Assembly: GCA_035638075.1 (NCBI GenBank)
Contig: DASRAU010000031.1
Span: 1 to 64,000, forward strand
DNA from: DASRAU01 sp035638075
GTDB lineage: Bacteria; Acidobacteriota; Polarisedimenticolia; Gp22-AA2
Length of the DNA: 64,000 nucleotides
Direction of reading: 5' to 3'
Numbering within the stretch: the stretch's first letter is position 1; every line of letters starts with the position of its first letter. Below the pieces are notes generated by a model. It was not told the DNA's origin, did no database searches, and saw only the letters and a program-made list of their open reading frames with translations. Below, piece by piece: positions 8,954-17,072 of the stretch. The translations under genes were made by a program, and so were the position numbers.

Positions 8954-10609
8954 ATGAACGCATCCAGGATGGCGGCGATGGTCCTGCTGTGCGGCCTCGC
9001 CGGGGGCGGCGCCCTGCGCTGCGCCTCGACCGGGCGCAGTTCCGAGCGGCCGGCGCTCGTGGTCATGGTCGCGGTGGATCAGCTCCGGGCGGATCTCCTC
9101 GATCGCTACGATGCGGCCTTCGACGGCGGCTTCCGGCGCCTGCGGCAAAAAGGCCTGTGGTTCACCAACACGCTCGTGGACCACGCCATCACCGTGTCGC
9201 ACCCGGGGCACGCCACCCTCGCCACCGGGGTGCACCCGGGGCACCACGGCATCGTGGATGCCGCTTTCTATGCCGGGCCTCCAGGCGGCAGGGTCTTCAC
9301 CGACGCCGTCGACGATCCGGCCGCGCCGATCGTCAACGGCCCGATCGTCAAGGGCAAGCCGGCGCTTCCCGGCGCTTCGCCGCGGCAGTTCCTCACCACC
9401 ACGCTCGCCGAGTGGGTCGCCCTGGCCTCACCCGACGCGCGGGTCGTCGCGGTCGGCTCGGGCCGCTTCTCCTCCCTCCTGCACGCCGGCCGGGCGAAAG
9501 GAGACGTGTACTGGTACGACGGAGACGCGGGGCGCTACGTCACATCCTCTTATTACCGGGCCGCCGACGCCGACTGGGTCGCCCGGTTCAACGCCGAGAC
9601 GCTTCCCGGGTTCATCAAGGCGGCGGCGACCTGGGAAAACGAGGTTCCGGAGCCGCTGCGTTCTCTCGCCGGCCCGGACGCGGCCGCGTGGGAGGCCGAC
9701 CACCAGCACACGACCTTCCCGCATGCCCTGTCCGAGCTCGTCCCGCCGGAGAGGCTCGACGAACCGGCGGTGCTGGCGCGCTGGTTCTCGACCATGCCGG
9801 GGCTCGACCAGTCCACCTTCGCGCTGGCCGCCGCCGGCGTCGACGCGCTGCAGCTCGGCCGGCGCGGCGCCACCGACTACCTCGGCATCGTCGCTTCCCA
9901 GGTGGACGACATCGGACACTGGTACGGCCCCTCGAGCCAGGAGCAGCTCGACAACCTGCGCCGGCTCGATCGCGCCCTCGGAGACTTCTTCGATCACCTC
10001 GACGCCACCGTCGGCGCCAACCGCTGGGTCGTGGCCCTTTCCGCCGACCACGGCATTCCCGACATCCCCGAAGAGCGGCTGGCCCGCGGCGAGCAGGCCC
10101 GCCGCGTCAAGGCCGAGGAGTTCACCCCGGTGCTGGCGAAGGTGCGCGCCGAGCGGACACCGGGCGCCGCGACGGACCCGGACACGCTGGCGGAGCGGGT
10201 CGCGGCGCTGGTCGAGAAGGCCGACTTCGTCGCCGCCGCCATGACGCCGAAGGACCTCTTCGACGGCCCGGCGTCGGACGATCTTTACGTGACGCTCTAC
10301 CGGCACTCGGCGCGGCCCGATCGGATCCCGCGCTACCCCTTCTTCGACTTCGAGAGCGGCCGTTCCCCGGTTGCCGAGTCGGGGGTGTCGGTGCGCCTGG
10401 CCGAAGGGGCGATGCCCGACCTCGACCCGGCCGTGCACGGCTCTCCTTATCTGTACGATCGCAGCGTGCCGCTCGTCTTCATGGGGCCGGGGGTCGAGCC
10501 GGGCCGCAGCACCGAGCCGGCCCGCACCATCGATGTCGCCCCGACCCTGGCCCGTCTCGCCGGCATCCCGGTCCCCGAGGGTCTCGACGGCCGGCCGCTG
10601 CTGCGCTGA
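8954..10609 (+). CDS. PafA-like alkaline phosphatase / phosphodiesterase (exported)
   Basis: A 551-residue member of the alkaline phosphatase superfamily (nucleotide pyrophosphatase/phosphodiesterase fold). The N-terminus is a signal sequence, with a Cys near residue 22 that may make it a lipoprotein. 'AVDQLRADLLDRY' supplies the first metal ligand. 'ITVSHPGHATLATGVHPGHHG' carries the Thr/Ser nucleophile. 'VDDIGHWYG' and 'SADHGIPD' supply the remaining metal ligands. This order matches PafA, an exported phosphate-monoester hydrolase. The ATG at 8954 follows a GGAGG site. Its neighbours do not explain its substrate. It stands next to a DNA methylase, but its export signal argues against a PglZ-type defence role. 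Confidence 0.82.
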   Translation: MNASRMAAMVLLCGLAGGGALRCASTGRSSERPALVVMVAVDQLRADLLDRYDAAFDGGFRRLRQKGLWFTNTLVDHAITVSHPGHATLATGVHPGHHGIVDAAFYAGPPGGRVFTDAVDDPAAPIVNGPIVKGKPALPGASPRQFLTTTLAEWVALASPDARVVAVGSGRFSSLLHAGRAKGDVYWYDGDAGRYVTSSYYRAADADWVARFNAETLPGFIKAAATWENEVPEPLRSLAGPDAAAWEADHQHTTFPHALSELVPPERLDEPAVLARWFSTMPGLDQSTFALAAAGVDALQLGRRGATDYLGIVASQVDDIGHWYGPSSQEQLDNLRRLDRALGDFFDHLDATVGANRWVVALSADHGIPDIPEERLARGEQARRVKAEEFTPVLAKVRAERTPGAATDPDTLAERVAALVEKADFVAAAMTPKDLFDGPASDDLYVTLYRHSARPDRIPRYPFFDFESGRSPVAESGVSVRLAEGAMPDLDPAVHGSPYLYDRSVPLVFMGPGVEPGRSTEPARTIDVAPTLARLAGIPVPEGLDGRPLLR

Positions 10610-10663
10610 CCCGACCAAAGACGGCGTCCGGTCCGATCCGTTTCCCCTTATAGTTCGGTGGCG

Positions 10664-11497
10664 ATGTCCACCTCCGTCTCCCTTCCCGTCGCACGGGGAG
10701 GATCCCGCGCCCGGCCGGTAGGCGGGCTCCGCCCGCCGCTGAAGTGGGCGGGGGGGAAGCGCTGGCAGGTGCCGCACCTGCTGCCGTACTGGGAGCCGCA
10801 TCGCGCCCACCGGCTGGTCGAGCCGTTCTGCGGCGGGCTGGCCGTCTCGCTCGGTCTCGGCCCGCGCAAAGCGCTCCTCAACGACGTGAACCCGCATCTC
10901 GTGAATTTCTATCGCCAGCTGAAGCGCGGGTTTGTGACCGACCTCGGGATGAAGAACGACCGGCGCCACTTCGACCGGGCCCGCGCCCGCTTCAACCGGC
11001 TGCTCGCGGAGAACGAGGAGACCGGCGCCGAGGCGGCGGCGCTCTTCTACTACCTGAACCGCACCGGTTACAACGGACTGTGCCGGTTCAACCGTCGCGG
11101 CATCTTCAACGTTCCGTTCGGCCGCTACGCCAAAATCACCTACACCAGCGACTTCAGCGCCTACGCCGCCGCGTTCGCGCGCTGGGAGTTCCGCGTCGGG
11201 GATTTCGAGCGGCTGGCGCTCGAGCCGGGCGACTTCGTCTATGCCGACCCGCCGTACGACGTCGAATTCACCAGTTACTCCAAGGGAGGCTTTTCGTGGG
11301 AAGACCAGGTCCGGACCGCGGCATGGCTGGCGCGACACGACGGTCCCGTCATCCTCGTGAACCAGGCGACCGATCCGATCCGCCGGCTCTACCGTTCCCT
11401 GGGGTACCGGGAGCGGCTGCTGACGGCGCCGCGCATGATCAACAGCACGGGGGATCGCACCCCCGCGGTGGAGATCCTCGCGACCCGGAACCTGTAG
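10664..11497 (+). CDS. dam: D12-class adenine-N6 DNA methyltransferase (Dam family)
   Basis: A 277-residue DNA adenine methylase. The SAM-binding motif PPLKWAGGKRW is near residue 27. 'LVEPFCGGLAVSLGL' and 'LLNDVNPHLVNFY' follow. The catalytic DPPY motif is in 'FVYADPPYDVEF' at about residue 196. This order (motif I before DPPY, target-recognition region between) is that of Dam/DpnM-type enzymes, which methylate adenine, often in GATC. A GTG two codons upstream (10658) is a possible start. A restriction-endonuclease-like reading frame follows with almost no gap, so this is likely the methylase of a small restriction-modification unit, not a housekeeping Dam. Specificity is not determined. Confidence 0.88.
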   Translation: MSTSVSLPVARGGSRARPVGGLRPPLKWAGGKRWQVPHLLPYWEPHRAHRLVEPFCGGLAVSLGLGPRKALLNDVNPHLVNFYRQLKRGFVTDLGMKNDRRHFDRARARFNRLLAENEETGAEAAALFYYLNRTGYNGLCRFNRRGIFNVPFGRYAKITYTSDFSAYAAAFARWEFRVGDFERLALEPGDFVYADPPYDVEFTSYSKGGFSWEDQVRTAAWLARHDGPVILVNQATDPIRRLYRSLGYRERLLTAPRMINSTGDRTPAVEILATRNL

Positions 11498-11547
11498 AGA
11501 CCCTGCCGGCGCCGCGCGACACCACGACCGGCTCGGTCCTCGAGCAG

Positions 11548-11925
11548 ATGGTCCTGCCGGCGCTGGCGCGCGGTGGCTACCAGTGCCGGACCCAGCTGAC
11601 GATCGGCCGGCGCCCCGGCGGCCGGCCGCACAAGGTCGACGCGGTGGCCACGAAAGGAGAACGTCAGTGGCTCGTCTCGATGAAATGGCAGCAGGTCGGC
11701 GGCACCGCCGAGCAGAAGGTGCCGTTCGAGGTGATCTGCCTCGCCGACGCGCTGGCCGCGGGCGGCTACGCGGCGGCGTACCTGGTGCTCGGCGGCCTCG
11801 GCTGGACCCTGCGCGAGTTCTACACGAAGGGCGGGCTGAGCGCGCACCTGTCGCGCGCCGCCGCACAGGTGAAGATCGTCACCCTCGAGGAGTTCGTGGC
11901 GCTCGCCAACCGCGGCGCACTCTGA
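11548..11925 (+). CDS. PD-(D/E)XK endonuclease paired with the Dam-type methylase
   Basis: A restriction-endonuclease-like protein. The core is visible as 'HKVDAVATKG' (metal-binding Asp) followed by 'WLVSMKWQQVGGTAEQK' (the S-x-K version of the E-x-K motif, plus a Gln-rich stretch). A conserved 'FEVICLADALAAGGYAAAYLVLGG' and 'FYTKGGLS' follow. Proteins of this type commonly sit next to D12-class methylases. The first in-frame ATG is at 11548, giving 125 residues. The sequence just upstream in the same frame (TTTGSVLEQ) also looks like family sequence. That would need a non-standard start (CTG at 11503) or frameshifting from the methylase. The exact N-terminus is therefore uncertain. Confidence 0.7.
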   Translation: MVLPALARGGYQCRTQLTIGRRPGGRPHKVDAVATKGERQWLVSMKWQQVGGTAEQKVPFEVICLADALAAGGYAAAYLVLGGLGWTLREFYTKGGLSAHLSRAAAQVKIVTLEEFVALANRGAL

Positions 11926-11933
11926 ACGGACCC

Positions 11934-12224
11934 CTACTTCAGCCGCACCGTCTGCGACCACGAGCCGGTCCTGCCGAAGTTGTCCGAGACGATGACGCCG
12001 GCCGGGCCGACGACGTAGACGTACTTGCCGTCGCCGCTGGTGGCGACGGCGATGCCGCCGTCCTCCGCCGCGATCTGCAGCTTGTCCTTGAAGTTCTCCT
12101 GCACCTTCTGCGCCGCGGCCTTTCCGGGAAGGAAGAGCGCGGCGAGCGCGATGGTCGCGGTCAGCGCGACGGCGACGAGCGCGCGGCGTCCCAGACGGAT
12201 CTCCACCACCGGTCCGTTGTTCAT
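11934..12224 (-). CDS. Small exported or membrane-anchored protein of unknown function
   Basis: A 96-residue protein. It has a hydrophobic N-terminal segment (about residues 14-36, ALVAVALTATIALAALFL) followed by AAAQ, consistent with a signal peptide cut near residue 41. The mature part of about 55 residues has a repeat-like beta pattern ('GGIAVATSGDGKYVYVVGPAGVIVSD'), reminiscent of one blade of a beta-propeller, but no family is recognised. The start at 12224 is set by a GAGGAGG ribosome site; the longer open frame overlaps the FKBP gene. It lies 56 bases downstream of the FKBP-type isomerase on the same strand and may be co-transcribed. Confidence 0.6.
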   Translation of the reverse strand: MNNGPVVEIRLGRRALVAVALTATIALAALFLPGKAAAQKVQENFKDKLQIAAEDGGIAVATSGDGKYVYVVGPAGVIVSDNFGRTGSWSQTVRLK

Positions 12225-12280
12225 CGGGCCTCCTCGGCAGGAAAGATTGTTCCGGTTCGGGCGAAGGTCCAGTCCGCTGG

Positions 12281-12994
12281 CTATTTCACGATCTCCAGCA
12301 GCTCGACCTCGAAGACGAGGGTCGCGCCCGGCGGAATCACGGGAGGGCGGCCGTTGTCGCCGTAGGCGATGTCGGACGGGCAGACGAGCTTCGCCTTGCC
12401 GCCGACCGCCATCTTGCCGACCCCTTCGGTCCAGCACTTGATGACGCCGTTCAGCGGGAAGGTGGCCGGCTCGTTGCGCTTGTAGGAGGAATCGAACTCG
12501 GTGCCGTCGGTGAGCGTGCCCTTGTAGTGCACCTTCACCTGGTCGGTCGGCTGCGGCGAGGGGCCGGTCCCTTTCTTGGTCTCGAAGTAGACGAGGCCCG
12601 AGGGCTGCACCTGCGCGCCCGGCTCCTTGGCCGCCGACTCGAGGTAGCCCTTCCCCTTCTCCTTGGCGGCGCCGGCCGCGGCGGTCATGCGCGCCTGGTA
12701 CATCTCGCGGATCTTCGGGCCGTAGGTGTTGAGATCCACCTTCGGGCTGCCGCCGGTGGCGGCGTCGGCGATCCCCTGCTTGACCATCTCCAGCTCGGGG
12801 CCGGTGAGCTTGAAGGAGGCGATGTTGTTGCCGAGCGACAGGCCGAGGGCGTAGAGGGTCTTCTCGTCCTCGGTCTTGGGCTCCGCCGGCTTCGGGGCCG
12901 CGCCGCAGGCGCCCAGGCAGCCCACCATCAACGCCACCGCGAGGGCCGCTCCGCCCCGCGAAAAGTTCCCGGTCCAGCGTGTCGCTCGGTTCAT
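12281..12994 (-). CDS. Lipoprotein FKBP-type peptidyl-prolyl isomerase
   Basis: A 237-residue peptidyl-prolyl cis-trans isomerase of the Mip/FkpA type. A lipoprotein signal ends in LGAC (acylated Cys about residue 30). A helical FKBP N-terminal dimerisation region follows ('YALGLSLGNNIASFKL', about 45-125). The catalytic FKBP domain (about 140-237) carries 'DQVKVHYKGTLTDGTEFDSSY', 'GVIKCWTEGVGKMAVGGKAKLVCPSDIAYGD' and 'IPPGATLVFEVELLEI'. Such proteins fold outer-membrane or periplasmic clients. Two ATGs are possible; 12994 is chosen because a GAGGAG site stands in front of it (the other is 13012). It is divergent from the GlxA-type regulator. Confidence 0.9.
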   Translation of the reverse strand: MNRATRWTGNFSRGGAALAVALMVGCLGACGAAPKPAEPKTEDEKTLYALGLSLGNNIASFKLTGPELEMVKQGIADAATGGSPKVDLNTYGPKIREMYQARMTAAAGAAKEKGKGYLESAAKEPGAQVQPSGLVYFETKKGTGPSPQPTDQVKVHYKGTLTDGTEFDSSYKRNEPATFPLNGVIKCWTEGVGKMAVGGKAKLVCPSDIAYGDNGRPPVIPPGATLVFEVELLEIVK

Positions 12995-13150
12995 GCAGTC
13001 TCCTCGGTTCATGGTGAGATGCGGGAGAGGACAGCGTACCTTACACCGAATCGCCGCCCCCGCGCCCGAGAGCGGCCCGGGAGGCGGATGGCCGAAAAAG
13101 TGGGAACGTTGGCATTGTCACCCACCCCGGCCCGGTCCACACTTCCCGCC

Positions 13151-14155
13151 ATGCCGACCCCGTACGCCGCGACCCGCGCGGTCGCCATGCTCGCCTACCC
13201 GGACGCGCAGATCCTCGACGTCGTCGGGCCGCTCGAGGTCTTCTCGCGCACCAGCCGGTGGCTCCGGGATCACGGCCGCAAGGGTCCCGACGCCTACTCG
13301 GTCGAGATCCTCGGCCTGAAGCCGGGCCCCTTCCGCGTGTCGTCGGGGCTGCGGCTGTACGCCACGCGCGGGTTCGCGTCGGTGCGGGGCGGCCTCGACA
13401 CCCTGATGGTCGCCGGCGGCATCGGCACCACGGCGGCCTTGCAGAACCGGGCGCTTCTGCGCTGGGTGCGCGGGCAGACCGGGAAGGTGCGCCGCATCGC
13501 CTCCATCTGCACCGGTGCCTTCGTGCTGGCCGAGGCGGGACTTCTCAAGGGCCGGCGCGCCACGACGCACTGGGGGTACTGCGGCCGCCTCGGCGAAAAG
13601 TACCCGGAGATCGAGGTGGAACCCGACGCGCTGTTCGTGCGCGAGGGCTCCATCGCCACCTCCGCCGGCGTCACCGCCGGGATGGACCTGGCGCTCGCCC
13701 TCGTCGAGGAGGACCACGGCCGCGACGTCGCCCTGCAGGTGGCGCGCGAGCTGGTCATGTTCCTGCGCCGTCCCGGCGGCCAGTCGCAGTTCAGCGCGCA
13801 GCTCCAGGTCCAGATGGCGGGCAAGGAGCCGATCCGCGACCTGCAGGCCTACATCCTCGAGCACCCGGAGGCCGACCTGTCGGTGCCGGCTTTGGCGCGG
13901 CGCGTGGCCATGAGCCCGCGCAACTTCGCCCGCGTCTTCACCCGCGAGGTCGGCGCCACCCCGGCCCGCTTCATCGCCCAAACCCGCGTCGAGACGGCCC
14001 GCCGCCTGCTCGAGGACGGCCCGGCCGATCTCAAGACGGTCTGCGCCAAAAGCGGCCTCGGCTCCCCCGAGGTGCTGCGCCGCACCTTCCAGCGGGTGCT
14101 CGGCATTCCACCCAGCCGTTATCGCGAGCGCTTCAGCGCCAGGAGGCTTCGATGA
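13151..14155 (+). CDS. GlxA-family transcription regulator (DJ-1/PfpI plus AraC HTH)
   Basis: A 334-residue regulator with two parts. An N-terminal DJ-1/PfpI amidotransferase-like domain (about 1-190) has its nucleophile elbow Cys in 'IASICTGAFVLAEAG'. A C-terminal AraC-type double helix-turn-helix (about 225-334) has 'MSPRNFARVFTREVGATPARFI' and 'KSGLGSPEVLRRTFQRVLGIPPSRYR'. GlxA-type proteins are DNA-binding activators with a catalytically silent sensor domain. The stop overlaps the ATG of the next gene by four bases. That gene encodes a secreted protein with the same DJ-1 fold, so the two are almost certainly co-translated. The start at 13151 is inferred; an ATG at 13088 is also open. Confidence 0.88.
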   Translation: MPTPYAATRAVAMLAYPDAQILDVVGPLEVFSRTSRWLRDHGRKGPDAYSVEILGLKPGPFRVSSGLRLYATRGFASVRGGLDTLMVAGGIGTTAALQNRALLRWVRGQTGKVRRIASICTGAFVLAEAGLLKGRRATTHWGYCGRLGEKYPEIEVEPDALFVREGSIATSAGVTAGMDLALALVEEDHGRDVALQVARELVMFLRRPGGQSQFSAQLQVQMAGKEPIRDLQAYILEHPEADLSVPALARRVAMSPRNFARVFTREVGATPARFIAQTRVETARRLLEDGPADLKTVCAKSGLGSPEVLRRTFQRVLGIPPSRYRERFSARRLR

Positions 14156-15282
14156 TGCGATTCCCGTTCGTCCCGACGCTCGTGACCCTGCTCGTCGCCG
14201 CGGCGCTGGCCGTCGTGCCCGCGCCGGCCGCGGACCAGGACGGCAAGGACGCGCCGGCGAAGCAGTACGTCTGCAAGCCCTGCGGCAGCGACTGCGACCG
14301 CCAGGCCTTCGACAAGCCGGGCCAGTGTCCCCACTGCGGCATGCCTCTGGTCGAGAAGGACGCAGCCGCGAAGGAACTCCAGGTCGGCATCCTGATCTTC
14401 GACGGCGTGCAGATCATCGACTACACCGGGCCGTACGAGGTGTTCGGGCAGGGCGGCTACCGGGTCTTCACCGTGGCGGAAGAGAAGCGGCCACTGCACA
14501 CCGCGATGGGGATGACGGTCGTGCCGGAGTTTTCCTTCACGGACGCGCCGAAGGCGGACATCCTCGTCGTGCCGGGCGGCGACGTGTCGCGGCCGACCGG
14601 GAGCGCCGCCACGATCGCCTGGGTGAAGGAGCAGAGCGCCGCGTCCACCCAGACGCTGTCGGTCTGCAACGGCGCCTTCATCCTGGCGAAGGCGGGACTC
14701 CTCGACGGGTTGAGCGCGACGACCTTCGCCGGACTCATCGACGACCTGCGCACCGCGGCGCCGAAGACGAAGGTCGTGTCTGACCAGCGCTTCGTGGACA
14801 ACGGGCGCATCGTCACGGCGGCCGGGCTGTCCTCGGGCATCGATGGCGCCCTGCACGTCATCGAGAAGCTCAAGGGCCTCGGGACGGCGCAGGCAACCGC
14901 CACCCACATGGAGTACGACTGGCGTCCCGACTCGGGCTACGCGCGCGCGGCGCTCGCCGACCGGCTCATCCCGGACGTCGAGCTCGGGGACGGCTCGAAG
15001 ACCACGCTCCTGCGCACCCGGGGCGACCGGAACAGCTGGGACATCGCGGTCGCGGTCAAAAGCCCCCTCACGCCCCAGGCCATCCTGGAGAAGGCCGGTG
15101 CGGCCCTGACGGAGGCCCACTGGTCGAAGGGGAAGACCACGGCGACGGCGCACGGCACCGCCACCGACTGGACCCGCCGCGCTGCCGAGATCGGCTCCTG
15201 GACCGGCCGGGTCACCCTCGAGCCGGACGGCGCCGAGGCGGGCCGCTACGTGCTGGGGATGACCATCAAGCGCGCCGCCTGA
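14152..15282 (+). CDS. Exported DJ-1/PfpI-domain protein with heavy-metal-binding motif
   Basis: A 376-residue exported protein. A signal peptide ends near 'VVPAPA' (residue 24). A Cys-rich stretch of about 35 residues follows, 'YVCKPCGSDCD...GQCPHCGMPLV', resembling the heavy-metal-binding domain found in copper-handling proteins (three Cys pairs and a CGM). A DJ-1/PfpI domain then spans about 75-245, with the elbow Cys in 'LSVCNGAFILAKAG'. The last 110 residues contain no recognised domain. It overlaps the GlxA-type regulator by ATGA, and an AGGAGG site precedes it. The pairing suggests a periplasmic partner to the cytosolic regulator, perhaps in metal or electrophile sensing; that role is inference. 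Confidence 0.75.
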   Translation: MMRFPFVPTLVTLLVAAALAVVPAPAADQDGKDAPAKQYVCKPCGSDCDRQAFDKPGQCPHCGMPLVEKDAAAKELQVGILIFDGVQIIDYTGPYEVFGQGGYRVFTVAEEKRPLHTAMGMTVVPEFSFTDAPKADILVVPGGDVSRPTGSAATIAWVKEQSAASTQTLSVCNGAFILAKAGLLDGLSATTFAGLIDDLRTAAPKTKVVSDQRFVDNGRIVTAAGLSSGIDGALHVIEKLKGLGTAQATATHMEYDWRPDSGYARAALADRLIPDVELGDGSKTTLLRTRGDRNSWDIAVAVKSPLTPQAILEKAGAALTEAHWSKGKTTATAHGTATDWTRRAAEIGSWTGRVTLEPDGAEAGRYVLGMTIKRAA

Positions 15283-15336
15283 GCGGGAATCCGGCTCGCC
15301 GGACCATCGGGAGGCCCGTGCTATCATCCGCCTCCC

Positions 15337-16242
15337 GTGTCGAAAATCATGACCATGAAGGACGCCGTCGGGCGCTTCGTGCGCGACGGGGACCTCGTGG
15401 TCATGGAGGGGTTCACCCACCTCATCCCGTTCGCCGCCGGGCACGAGATCATCCGCCAGAAGCGCCGTGACCTGACGCTGGCGCGGCTGACGCCCGACCT
15501 CATCTACGACCAGCTCATCGCCGCCGGCTGCGTGAAGAAGATGATCTTCTCGTGGGCCGGCAACCCCGGCGTGGGACCGCTGCATGCCTTCCGGCGCGCG
15601 GTCGAGAAGGGCATCCCGCAGCCGCTCGAGATCGAGGAGTACACCCACTTCGGGATGGTGCTGCGGTTCATGGCGGGGGCGTCGAACCTGCCGTTCCTGC
15701 CGACGCGCAACTATCCCGGCACCGACCTGACGACGGTCAATCCGAACTTCCGGAAGGTGCGCTCCCCCTACTCGGACGAGGAGCTGTGGTGCGTGCCGGC
15801 GCTTTTCCCCGACGTCACCATCGTGCACGCGCAGCGCGCCGACGAGGACGGCAACACCCAGGTGTGGGGCCTGTACGGCGTGCAGAAGGAAGCCGCCTTC
15901 GCGAGCAAGCGGGTCATCGTCACGGTCGAGGAGATCGTCCCGGCGAAGGTCATCCGCTCGGACCCGAACCGCACCATCATCCCCGGGATGATCGTGTCGG
16001 CGGTCGTGCCGGAGCCGTTCGGCGCGCACCCGTCGTTCGTGCAGGGAGCCTACGACCGGGACAACGACTTCTACGTCGAGTGGGACACGGTGTCGAAGGA
16101 CGAGGCGGGGCTGAAGAAGTACCTCGACGAGTGGGTCCACGGCGTCCCCGACCGCGCGGCGTATACAAAGAAGATGCAGGACCGGCGCGAGGCGCTGGAA
16201 GCCGACCGGCAGATGTGCGAGCCGGTCAACTACGGGTTCTGA
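15337..16242 (+). CDS. CoA-transferase subunit A (glutaconate-CoA-transferase-like)
   Basis: A 301-residue alpha subunit of a family I CoA-transferase. The family's opening is present ('DAVGRFVRDGDLVVMEGFTHLIPFAAGHEIIRQ'-like pattern, with the Gly/Phe-rich turn), as is 'ADEDGNTQVWGLYG'. Length and motifs fit GctA-type subunits, which move CoA between a CoA thioester and a free acid. The related steroid-ring hydrolase IpdA is an alternative. Start is a GTG at 15337. Seven bases separate it from the beta-subunit gene, so the two form an operon and a heteromeric enzyme. The acid substrate cannot be identified from sequence. Confidence 0.85.
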   Translation: MSKIMTMKDAVGRFVRDGDLVVMEGFTHLIPFAAGHEIIRQKRRDLTLARLTPDLIYDQLIAAGCVKKMIFSWAGNPGVGPLHAFRRAVEKGIPQPLEIEEYTHFGMVLRFMAGASNLPFLPTRNYPGTDLTTVNPNFRKVRSPYSDEELWCVPALFPDVTIVHAQRADEDGNTQVWGLYGVQKEAAFASKRVIVTVEEIVPAKVIRSDPNRTIIPGMIVSAVVPEPFGAHPSFVQGAYDRDNDFYVEWDTVSKDEAGLKKYLDEWVHGVPDRAAYTKKMQDRREALEADRQMCEPVNYGF

Positions 16243-16249
16243 GGGCATC

Positions 16250-17023
16250 ATGGCGGATTACACGACCAGCGAGCTGATGGTGTCGCGCGCCGCGAAAGAA
16301 TTGAAGAGCGGCGACGTCGTCTTCGTCGGCATCGGCGTGCCGTCGCTGGCGGTCAACCTCGCCTACCGCATGCACGCGAAGGATCTCTGCATGATCTACG
16401 AGTCGGGGGCGGTGGGCTGCGTGCCGACGCGGCTGCCGATCTCCATCGGCGACCCGTGCCTCGTGACCGGGTCGCTGGCGGTCGTGCCGATGCTCGACGT
16501 CTTCAACCTCTACCTGCAGGGCGGCAAGATCGACGTCGGCTTTCTCGGCGGGGCGCAGGTGGACCGCTTCGGCAACATCAACTCGACGGTCATCGGCGAC
16601 TACCGCAAGCCGAAGGTCCGCCTTCCCGGCAGCGGCGGCGCGTGTGAAATCGCCGCGCTCGCGAAGCGGGTGGTCATCACCATCTCGAACTCGAAGCGCA
16701 CGCTTCCCGAGAAGGTGGACTTCGTCACCAGCCCCGGTTACCTGCGCGGCGGGCGCGAACGCGAGGCGCTGGGCCTTCAGGGCGGGCCGGACCTGGTGAT
16801 CACCGACATGGGGGTGTACCACTTCGACCCGCAGACCCGCGAGCTGGTCCTCGAGTCGCTCCATCCCGGCATCACGCTCGAGACGATCCGCGACAACACC
16901 GGCTGGCCCCTGAAGACGGCGCCGACCCTGAAGGAGACGCCGGAGCCTTCCGCCGAAGAGATCCGCATCGTGCGCGACGAGCTCGATCCGCAGGGGATCT
17001 TCCTGCGCTCGCGCGCCGGATAA
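16250..17023 (+). CDS. CoA-transferase subunit B (glutaconate-CoA-transferase-like)
   Basis: A 257-residue beta subunit. 'FVGIGVPSLAVNLAYRMHAKDLCMIYESGAVGC' contains the ESG motif. Glu51 is in the position of the catalytic glutamate that forms the enzyme-CoA thioester in family I transferases. 'LGGAQVDRFGNINSTVIGDY' and 'LPGSGGACEIA' are also family signatures. Presence of the Glu favours a true transferase over an IpdB-type hydrolase, although this alone does not settle it. It lies directly behind subunit A and 50 bases before a class III aminotransferase, which may indicate an amino-acid or organic-acid breakdown route. Confidence 0.85.
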   Translation: MADYTTSELMVSRAAKELKSGDVVFVGIGVPSLAVNLAYRMHAKDLCMIYESGAVGCVPTRLPISIGDPCLVTGSLAVVPMLDVFNLYLQGGKIDVGFLGGAQVDRFGNINSTVIGDYRKPKVRLPGSGGACEIAALAKRVVITISNSKRTLPEKVDFVTSPGYLRGGREREALGLQGGPDLVITDMGVYHFDPQTRELVLESLHPGITLETIRDNTGWPLKTAPTLKETPEPSAEEIRIVRDELDPQGIFLRSRAG

Positions 17024-17072
17024 GAAGGAAGACCGTGGGCGGCCATCGCCCGCATCCGAAAGGAACACCGGC

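Noticed and set aside
8954..11925. Phosphatase, methylase and endonuclease together as a BREX/PglZ-type defence island
   Set aside because: The phosphatase has an export signal and PafA-type motifs, and none of BrxC, BrxL or PglX is present. A simple methylase-endonuclease pair next to an unrelated phosphatase is the plainer reading.
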